A DNA stretch of 5,773 nucleotides from Pseudomonadota bacterium. Lineage in GTDB: Bacteria; Pseudomonadota; Alphaproteobacteria; Rhizobiales; Methylopilaceae. The notes beneath the pieces were generated by a model, which was not told the DNA's origin, did no database searches, and saw only the letters and a program-made list of their open reading frames with translations. Shown piece after piece: positions 1-4,638 of the stretch. A program made the position numbers and the translations under genes. The stretch is from the NCBI GenBank assembly GCA_023430145.1, contig JAEZCD010000064.1, forward strand, positions 1 through 5,773, in the 5' to 3' direction. The stretch's first letter is position 1. The number at the start of each line of letters is the position of its first letter.

Positions 1-513
1 GCGCAGGCGCTGGCCCGTCCGCAGCCGGCCGCCGAGACTCCCGAGCCGATCGCCGCCGCGCCGCCGCAGGCTCCCACGGGCCGGCGGCTGGACAGGTTCG
101 AGGATCTCGTCGCGCTCGCGGTCGAGAAGCGCGACCTCAAGCTGAAATTCTCGCTCGAGCGGCAGGTGCGGCTCGTGCATTTCGAGAACGGCCGCATCGA
201 CTTCGTGCCGACCGCCGATGCGCCGCCCGATCTCGCCGGCATGATGGCGCGGCGCCTCGCCGAGTGGACCGGCCAGCGGTGGATGGTCTCGGTGGTCCAG
301 GGCGAGGGCGAGCAGACGCTCGCCGAGCGCGCGGCGCAGGAGAGCGAGGAGCGCCGCCGCGGCATCGCCGGCCACCCGCAGGTGCAGGCGGTGCTGGAGC
401 GCTTCCCGGGCGCGAAGATCGTCGGCGTGCGTGTCGTCGACGACGCACCGGTGGCCGACGACGAGCTCGCGGACGAGGCGCCGGCAGACCTCGCCGAGGA
501 TTTCGACCGATAG
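1..513 (+). CDS. dnaX: DNA polymerase III subunit gamma/tau, C-terminal part (5' end outside window)
   Basis: The reading frame is open from base 1 to the TAG at 511-513, giving 170 residues with no start in view. The protein is the clamp-loader subunit of the replicative polymerase; the ATPase domains lie upstream of the window. The first ~30 visible residues are an Ala/Pro-rich linker. A compact domain follows (about residues 31-145), with segments such as FEDLVALAVEKRDLKLKF, VRLVHFENGRIDF, RLAEWTGQRWMVSVV and HPQVQAVLERFPGAKIVGV, which I recognise as the C-terminal domain of alphaproteobacterial DnaX. The last ~25 residues are strongly acidic. The position just upstream of ybaB and recR, the usual bacterial order, supports the call. 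An internal GTG at 166 is not the real start, because the conserved domain already begins before it. The gamma frameshift site, if this species has one, would lie outside the window. Confidence 0.9.
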   Translation, partial: AQALARPQPAAETPEPIAAAPPQAPTGRRLDRFEDLVALAVEKRDLKLKFSLERQVRLVHFENGRIDFVPTADAPPDLAGMMARRLAEWTGQRWMVSVVQGEGEQTLAERAAQESEERRRGIAGHPQVQAVLERFPGAKIVGVRVVDDAPVADDELADEAPADLAEDFDR

Positions 514-534
514 AACAAGGAGGCGACGAGCCGG

Positions 535-855
535 ATGCGCGACCTGATGGGCATGATGAAGCAGGCACAGCAGCTGCAGCAGAAGATGGAGCAGATGCAG
601 GCCGAGCTCGACACGATCGAGGTCGAGGGCCGCTCGGGCGGCGGGCTCGTGACGGTGCGCCTCACCGCCAAGGGAGCGCTCAAGGGGCTGAGGATCGATC
701 CGAGCCTGATGAAGCCGGACGAGGCCGAGATTCTCGAGGACCTCGTCGTCGCAGCGCATGCCGACGCCAAGGGCAAGGCCGAGGCGGCGACGGCCGAGAA
801 GATGAAGGAGCTCACGGGCGGCCTGCCGCTGCCGCCGGGGCTGAAGCTGTTTTGA
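535..855 (+). CDS. ybaB: YbaB/EbfC family nucleoid-associated protein
   Basis: A 106-residue protein, normal length for the YbaB/EbfC family. These are small dimeric DNA-binding proteins that coat the nucleoid and are almost always encoded between dnaX and recR. The N-terminus (residues 1-27) is a Met/Gln-rich amphipathic helix (MMKQAQQLQQKMEQMQAEL). The family core follows with VEGRSGGGLVTVRLTAKG (about 30-47) and LKGLRIDPSLM (49-59), then a long helix with DEAEILEDLVVAAHADAK. It ends in a Gly/Pro/Leu tail, GGLPLPPGLKLF, as is usual. The ATG at 535 is fixed by a near-perfect Shine-Dalgarno, AAGGAGG at 517-523, 11 nt upstream. The gap after dnaX is only 21 nt, so the two are probably co-transcribed. 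The exact cellular role of the family is still debated (DNA binding, and an accessory role in RecR-linked recombination). Confidence 0.96.
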   Translation: MRDLMGMMKQAQQLQQKMEQMQAELDTIEVEGRSGGGLVTVRLTAKGALKGLRIDPSLMKPDEAEILEDLVVAAHADAKGKAEAATAEKMKELTGGLPLPPGLKLF

Positions 856-892
856 TCCGGCACGGCTGCCGCCGATCCGGTAGAATGACCCT

Positions 893-1498
893 ATGAAACG
901 CGCCGCCGCCGGGCCCGAGATCGAGCGGCTGATCCAGCTGCTCGCAAAGCTCCCCGGGCTCGGCCCGCGCTCGGCACGGCGTGCCGCGCTGCACCTCATC
1001 GCGCGCAAGGATTCGCTTCTCGGTCCTCTCGCCGAAAGCTTCCGCGAGGCGGCGGAGCGTGTGGTGGTGTGCAGAGCCTGCGGCAACATCGACACCGTCG
1101 ACCCCTGCTGCATCTGCCGCGACGCCGAGCGCGATCCGTCCGTGATCATCGTCGTCGAGGACGTCGCCGACCTCTGGGCGCTCGAGCGGGCGAGCGCGCT
1201 CAGCGCCCGCTACCACGTGCTCGGCGGCACGCTGTCGGCGCTCGACGGCCGCGGCCCGAAGGATCTCAACCTCGAAAGCCTCGTCTCCCGTGCGCACGAT
1301 CCGGCCGTGAAGGAGATCGTGCTGGCGCTCAACGTCACCGTCGAGGGCCAGACGACGGCGCACTACCTCACCGACCTCTTGGCCGAGGCAGGGGTGACGG
1401 TGACGCGGCTCGCGCACGGCGTGCCGGTCGGCGGCGAGCTCGATTATCTCGACGAGGGCACGATCGCCGCGGCGATGCGCAGCCGGACGCGCCTGTGA
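893..1498 (+). CDS. recR: Recombination mediator protein RecR
   Basis: A 201-residue protein, the usual RecR length. RecR works with RecO (and RecF) to load RecA on SSB-coated single-stranded DNA at gaps. Domains in order: a helix-hairpin-helix with LAKLPGLGPRSARRAALHL (about 17-35); a C4 zinc finger with Cys60, Cys63, Cys72 and Cys75 (spacing C-x2-C-x8-C-x2-C); a Toprim domain starting at IIVVEDVADLWALE (85-98) with acidic residues Glu89, Asp90 and Asp93; and the C-terminal segment ALNVTVEGQTTAHYL (145-159) followed by TRLAHGVPVGGELDYLDEGT (171-190). All key residues are present, so it should be functional. It starts 37 nt after ybaB; no strong Shine-Dalgarno precedes the ATG, so translation may depend partly on the upstream gene. 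Its TGA overlaps the GTG start of the next gene. Confidence 0.98.
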   Translation: MKRAAAGPEIERLIQLLAKLPGLGPRSARRAALHLIARKDSLLGPLAESFREAAERVVVCRACGNIDTVDPCCICRDAERDPSVIIVVEDVADLWALERASALSARYHVLGGTLSALDGRGPKDLNLESLVSRAHDPAVKEIVLALNVTVEGQTTAHYLTDLLAEAGVTVTRLAHGVPVGGELDYLDEGTIAAAMRSRTRL

Positions 1499-2295
1499 GC
1501 GCGCCTTTCCGCTCCGTGATCCTCACCGGCGCGAGCCGCGGCATCGGCGCGGCGCTCGCGCGGGCGCTCGCAGGACCGGGCACGAGGCTGCTGCTGATCG
1601 CTCGCGACGAGACGCTGCTCGGCGCCGTCGCCGAGGATTGCCGGGCGCGCGGCGCCGAGGCGGACGCGGCGGCGGTCGACGTCACCGATGCCGGGGCGCT
1701 GGAAAGGGTGCTGCTCGATTTCGACCACCGCTCGCCGGTCGATCTCGTGATCGCCAATGCCGGCGTCGCTGGCGGCCTCGGGCCCGGGCGGACGGCCGAG
1801 CCGGTCGAGAGCGCGCAGCGGCAGCTTCGCGTGAACCTGGAAGGTCCGATCGCCACCGCGACGCCGCTGATCGAGCCGATGCGAGCGCGCGCTCGCGGAC
1901 AGATCGCGCTCGTCTCCTCGATCGCCGGCTTCCAGCCCTTGCCGGACACGCCCGCCTATTCGGCCAGCAAGGCCGGCCTCATCGCCTGGGGCCGCGCCGC
2001 CGATGTGTGGCTCAGGCCGCAGGGCGTCGCGGTCAGCGTCATCTGCCCGGGCTTCGTCGAGAGCGAGATGAGCGGCCGCTACCGCGGCTGGAAGCCGTTC
2101 CTGATGCCTGCCGACCGGGCGGCGAAGATCATTCTCCGAGGGCTCGCCAAGCGAAAGCCGCTGATCGCCTTCCCGCTGCCGCTGGTTCTCTTCGCGCGTG
2201 CGGCCCGCCTCGTGCCGCGGGCGGTCGAGGCGCGGGTGATGCAGAGCGCCTTCAAGGCCGAGGTGGAGGAGGATCCGCGGGAGAGCAAGCAGTAG
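1495..2295 (+). CDS. SDR family NAD(P)-dependent oxidoreductase
   Basis: A 266-residue classical short-chain dehydrogenase/reductase with a Rossmann fold. Visible motifs: the cofactor loop TGASRGIG (residues 11-18), the NAG motif (88-90), Asn114 in VNLEGP, catalytic Ser142 in VSSIAG, Tyr155 and Lys159 in YSASK, and PG (185-186) in ICPGFVESEM. The complete Asn-Ser-Tyr-Lys tetrad argues for an active enzyme. The substrate cannot be read from the sequence. The C-terminal region (about 219-242) has a short hydrophobic stretch, LIAFPLPLVLFARAARLV, flanked by basic residues; this could sit at the membrane surface or a hydrophobic substrate pocket, as in SDRs acting on lipid or acyl substrates (inference). 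The GTG start at 1495 overlaps the recR stop (GTGA), indicating translational coupling, and places residue 11 of the Rossmann motif at the normal distance from the N-terminus. Confidence 0.93.
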   Translation: MSAPFRSVILTGASRGIGAALARALAGPGTRLLLIARDETLLGAVAEDCRARGAEADAAAVDVTDAGALERVLLDFDHRSPVDLVIANAGVAGGLGPGRTAEPVESAQRQLRVNLEGPIATATPLIEPMRARARGQIALVSSIAGFQPLPDTPAYSASKAGLIAWGRAADVWLRPQGVAVSVICPGFVESEMSGRYRGWKPFLMPADRAAKIILRGLAKRKPLIAFPLPLVLFARAARLVPRAVEARVMQSAFKAEVEEDPRESKQ

Positions 2296-2303
2296 GATAT
2301 TCT

Positions 2304-2337
2304 GGAGTAACGGAAAACCTTGCACTCCTCATTTTTT
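2304..2337 (+). terminator. Weak hairpin plus T-run after the recR-SDR operon (possible terminator or brnTA operator)
   Basis: GGAGT (2304-2308) can pair with ACTCC (2324-2328), with an inner GG/CC pair around AAAA (2312-2319), and is followed within 3 nt by six T residues (2332-2337). The place, 8 bases after the SDR stop codon, fits an intrinsic terminator. The stem is short, so it is weak. Because it also lies within the 55-bp AT-rich gap just upstream of brnT, it could equally be part of the brnTA promoter/operator, which the BrnA antitoxin usually binds in this family. Confidence 0.3.
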
Positions 2338-2350
2338 GGCGCTACGGATA

Positions 2351-2617
2351 ATGCTCGTCACATGGGATGGAGCTAAGCGCGCGCTCAATCTCTCCAAGCA
2401 CGGCGTGGACTTGGCCTGGGCAGCCGATTTCGAGTTCGAAACCGCCCTCGTCGACGAGGATAGGGACGTCACGGGCGAGCAGCGCTTCCGAGCGATCGGC
2501 TTCATCGGCGACCGCCTGTTCTTTCTCGCCTACACCGAAATGGAAGAAGGGATCCGCGCAATCAGTCTTCGCTTCGCCACGTCCAAGGAACGCCGCAGAT
2601 ATGCCGAAGGAGACTAG
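2351..2617 (+). CDS. brnT: BrnT family type II toxin (ribonuclease)
   Basis: An 88-residue protein matching the BrnT toxin pattern along its whole length. It has an N-terminal W-D-x-A-K-x4-N-x2-K-H-G signature (WDGAKRALNLSKHGVDL, residues 5-21), a central acidic FEFETALVDEDRDVTGEQRFRAIG, then the beta strands DRLFFLAYTE and GIRAISLRFATSKERRRY near the C-terminus. BrnT has a RelE-like fold and cleaves RNA to arrest growth; BrnA neutralises it. The ATG at 2351 is chosen because it puts the conserved W-D-x-A-K at residue 5, as in the family; an in-frame TTG at 2336 would add five residues. Neither start has a good Shine-Dalgarno. It is followed by an overlapping brnA, toxin first, which is the normal order. 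Its codon use is slightly less GC-biased than the core genes upstream, suggesting acquisition (a visual impression only). Confidence 0.88.
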   Translation: MLVTWDGAKRALNLSKHGVDLAWAADFEFETALVDEDRDVTGEQRFRAIGFIGDRLFFLAYTEMEEGIRAISLRFATSKERRRYAEGD

Positions 2618-2984
2618 GGCGCTCACAGATGCCGAACTGGCCGATCTCGAGCTCCGTCGGGCTGCGGCCCGCGAACGCGCCCGTCGGCTGCCGCCGCTGT
2701 CGCCCGAAGAGGACGCTGCGATCGAGGCGGCCGCAGCGGACGATCCGGACGCTATGCCTCTCAGCGCCGCGGACCTCGCGAATCTTCGACCCGCACATGA
2801 GGTCCATCCGGCGCTGATCGCCGACGTTCTCCGCAAGAAGCGCGGCAGGCCACGCCTCGCCGCACCGAAGCGCCAGGTGACGCTGCGGCTCGACCAGGAC
2901 GTGATCGACTACTATCGGAGCTCAGGCGCCGGCTGGCAGTCACGGATCAACGACATTCTCCGCAAGGCGGCCGGCCGCGGATAG
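2601..2984 (+). CDS. brnA: BrnA family antitoxin (ribbon-helix-helix repressor)
   Basis: A 127-residue partner of BrnT. The family middle segment LSPEEDAAIEAAAADDPDAM (residues 33-52) leads to DLANLRPAHEV (58-68), the basic hinge KKRGRPRLAAPK (79-90), and the C-terminal DNA-binding ribbon-helix-helix RQVTLRLDQDVIDYYRSSGA followed by GWQSRINDILRKA (91-123). By family knowledge it wraps the toxin and represses its own operon. The ATG at 2601 has AAGGA at 2585-2589, 11 nt upstream, and overlaps the end of brnT by 17 nt in another frame, so the two are translationally coupled. It is longer than most BrnA proteins: the first ~32 residues form an extra charged helix (ALTDAELADLELRRAAARER). No later in-frame ATG precedes the conserved part, and the ribosome site supports this start. 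Confidence 0.87.
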   Translation: MPKETRALTDAELADLELRRAAARERARRLPPLSPEEDAAIEAAAADDPDAMPLSAADLANLRPAHEVHPALIADVLRKKRGRPRLAAPKRQVTLRLDQDVIDYYRSSGAGWQSRINDILRKAAGRG

Positions 2985-3058
2985 TCGAACGCCTGCACGA
3001 CAGAAGACAAACCGGCGGAAGGGCTTCGCCTACCCTTGGTGGTGCGGGCCGAAGTTGG

Positions 3059-3081
3059 ATGCTGCGGTCGAGCCGCAGCAT
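3059..3081. repeat. Perfect palindromic hairpin (REP-like unit)
   Basis: ATGCTGCGG (3059-3067) and CCGCAGCAT (3073-3081) are exact reverse complements around a 5-nt loop TCGAG. The unit is framed by TTGG before and GACGA after, and the same TGGAT.CTGCG...ATGACGA frame appears again at 3182-3211. That shared frame suggests a dispersed palindromic family rather than a one-off terminator. No T-run follows on either strand. Confidence 0.7.
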
Positions 3082-3083
3082 GA

Positions 3084-3125
3084 CGAGCGGAGGGGGTGGA
3101 ACCGGGTGCCTTCCCCGGCCGCTCG
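3084..3125. repeat. Long imperfect inverted repeat
   Basis: CGAGCGG (3084-3090) is the exact reverse complement of CCGCTCG (3119-3125). Inside, a G-run at 3092-3096 can pair with CCCC at 3113-3116, extending the stem around an internal mismatch. It starts right after the first palindrome, so the two form back-to-back structures. Confidence 0.5.
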
Positions 3126-3130
3126 CTTCG

Positions 3131-3211
3131 TCGTCGTCCTCCGCGAAGGCTGAGGACCCCAGATCTTGTCGGCAGCAAAGATGGATCCTGCGCCTTCGGG
3201 CGGGATGACGA
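3131..3211. repeat. 81-bp composite palindromic element with near-matching inverted ends
   Basis: The left edge TCGTCGTCC (3131-3139) matches the reverse complement of the right edge GGATGACGA (3203-3211) at 8 of 9 positions. Two hairpins lie inside. The first is GTCCTC (3136-3141) with GAGGAC (3152-3157), exact, extended by two more pairs around a GAAG loop. The second is ATCCTGC (3185-3191) with GCGGGAT (3200-3206), one G-T wobble, 8-nt loop. The layout resembles a compound REP/BIME-like unit or a tiny non-coding mobile element. Whether it is dispersed in the genome cannot be told here. Confidence 0.5.
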
Positions 3212-3243
3212 TCGCACTGGCGAGAATGCCCTCCCCCGGCGCC

Positions 3244-4638
3244 CTACCCCCGCGTCGCCTTGATGACCGTGGCGGCCATCTTGATGCCGAAACCGGCTTT
3301 GGCGAGCCCGGCCATTTCCTCGGCCGTGATCTCGATCGCGCGGCGGATCTGCTCGGGCTCGTGCTCCGACGTCAGGAAGAAGCGCAGCCGCGCCTGCCGC
3401 TCCGGCACCGCCGGGTGAACGATCGGCAGCGCGTTGATGCCGCGCTCGAGCAGCCGGTTGGCGAGATGCACCGAGCGCAGCGAATCGCCGACCATCACCG
3501 GCACGACGCAGAAGCCGGCCGAGAAGCCGGTATCGAGGCCGGCCTCCTTGGCGAGCTCGAGGAACAGCTTGCCGTTCTCGCGCAGCTTAGCCACCCGCTC
3601 CGGCTCGCGCTCGAGAATGTCGAGCGAGGCGATGGCGGCGGCGGCGATCGGCGCCGGCATGCCGACCGAATAGACGAAGCCCGGCGCGGTGAATTTCAGG
3701 AACTCGATCAGCGGCGCCGCGCCGGCGATGTAGCCGCCGCAGCCCGACATCGTCTTCGACAGCGTGCCCATCCAGATGTCGACGCGCTGCGGATCGATGC
3801 CGAACTCCTCGGCGATGCCGTGCCCGGTCTTGCCGAGGATGCCGAGCGAATGCGCCTCGTCGACCATCAGCCAGGCGTCGTAGCGCTCCTTGAGGTCGAC
3901 CAGCCGGGCGAGGTCGGGGAAATCCCCGTCCATGCTGTAGAGGCCCTCGACGACGATCAGGCAGCGCTCGTGCTCGTGCCGGCGGGCGGCCAGAATCTCT
4001 TCCAGTGCGTCGAGGTCGTTGTGCGCGAAGGCGCGCCGGGCGGCGCCGGACAGATTGGCGCCGACCATGACGCTGTTGTGGATCAGCGCATCGTGCAGCA
4101 CGAGATCCTTCGGCCGCATCAGGTGGCCGATGGTGGCGACGTTGGTGGCGTGGCCGGAGACGAAGACGATCGCGTCCTCGACGCCCATGAAGGCGGCGAT
4201 GCGCTGCTCGAGCTCGCGGTGGATCGGCCGCTCGCCGGCGACGAGCCGGCTCGCCGAGACGGAGGTGCCGTAGTCGTCGACCGCCTGCTTGGCGGCGGCG
4301 TTGACGTGCGGATGGCCGTTGAGGCCGAGATAATTGTAGCTCGCGAAGTTCAGATGCTCGCGCTGGTCGATCCGGGTCGTGGCACCAGCCCGCCCGTCAT
4401 GGACACGGAAGAACGGGTTGGCGACGCCGAGCATGTCGGCGACCGCCTTCTGGGTGCGGATCTCGGTCAGCTCCGGCAGGTCGGCGAATGCGCTGCGGCG
4501 AGGGCGGGCCTTCTTGACCGGCTTCGGCTTGGCCTCCGCGGCGGTGTCATTGGCGGGCGCCGGGCGCGACGGCTCGCGCAGCGCTCCCAGAAGACTGTCC
4601 CGCATGCGCTGCGACAAAACCCCCGGACGACGCGACAT
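3244..4638 (-). CDS. PKS-associated alpha-oxoamine synthase (PLP-dependent, aminotransferase class I/II fold)
   Basis: A 464-residue PLP enzyme of the alpha-oxoamine synthase family (relatives: serine palmitoyltransferase, KBL, BioF), which joins an acyl thioester to an amino acid with loss of CO2. Visible residues: Lys295 in GTLSKTMSGCGGYIAG (Schiff-base lysine), Asp260 and His263 in VDEAHSLG, His187 in DALIHNS (PLP-stacking position), and SGHATNV (161-167). NFASYNYLGL (97-106), YGTSVSASRLVAGERPIH (123-140), EGLYSMDGDFPDL and APGFVYSVG are typical of the PKS-linked subgroup. The first ~50 residues are an extra, disordered and basic stretch (KPKPVKKARPRR); usual family members are about 400 residues. 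The ATG overlaps the PKS stop by one base (TGATG), with AAGGA at 4646-4650 as ribosome site, so the two are coupled. It probably releases the chain from the PKS carrier protein. The amino acid used (Ser, Ala or Gly) is unknown; a free-standing SPT acting on acyl-CoA is less likely. Confidence 0.9.
   Translation of the reverse strand: MSRRPGVLSQRMRDSLLGALREPSRPAPANDTAAEAKPKPVKKARPRRSAFADLPELTEIRTQKAVADMLGVANPFFRVHDGRAGATTRIDQREHLNFASYNYLGLNGHPHVNAAAKQAVDDYGTSVSASRLVAGERPIHRELEQRIAAFMGVEDAIVFVSGHATNVATIGHLMRPKDLVLHDALIHNSVMVGANLSGAARRAFAHNDLDALEEILAARRHEHERCLIVVEGLYSMDGDFPDLARLVDLKERYDAWLMVDEAHSLGILGKTGHGIAEEFGIDPQRVDIWMGTLSKTMSGCGGYIAGAAPLIEFLKFTAPGFVYSVGMPAPIAAAAIASLDILEREPERVAKLRENGKLFLELAKEAGLDTGFSAGFCVVPVMVGDSLRSVHLANRLLERGINALPIVHPAVPERQARLRFFLTSEHEPEQIRRAIEITAEEMAGLAKAGFGIKMAATVIKATRG

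Larger units (their letters stand above)
2985..3243. other. Convergent intergenic region rich in inverted repeats, no gene seen
   Basis: This 259-bp gap separates brnA (+) from the oxoamine synthase gene (-), whose ends face each other. I find no credible gene on either strand. At least four hairpin-forming stretches fill 3059-3206. A further small one lies at 3014-3030 (GGCGGAA/TTCGCC with one bulge, loop GGGC); it is nearest the brnA stop and might help terminate that transcript, though no T-run follows. The region probably serves as a two-way transcription stop and holds dispersed palindromic repeats. Confidence 0.6.

Noticed and set aside
854..880. Direct repeat GATCCGG at 854-860 and 874-880
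   Set aside because: Seven bases, two copies, in a GC-rich gap; expected by chance and no further structure.
852..886. Possible recR promoter (TTGATC at 852-857 with TAGAAT at 881-886)
   Set aside because: The spacing is 23 nt, too long for a normal sigma-70 promoter, and the genes are spaced as one operon.
264..896. + strand open frame spanning dnaX end and ybaB
   Set aside because: Out-of-frame shadow: Arg/Gly/Ala-rich, crosses the dnaX stop and the strong ybaB ribosome site.
1444..2325. Long - strand open frame opposite the SDR gene
   Set aside because: Low-complexity Arg-rich translation without motifs; the + strand SDR has all catalytic residues in order.
2912..3217. - strand open frame of 101 residues in the convergent gap
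   Set aside because: It overlaps the brnA 3' end and is made largely of palindromic repeat sequence; composition is not protein-like and I see no family motif.
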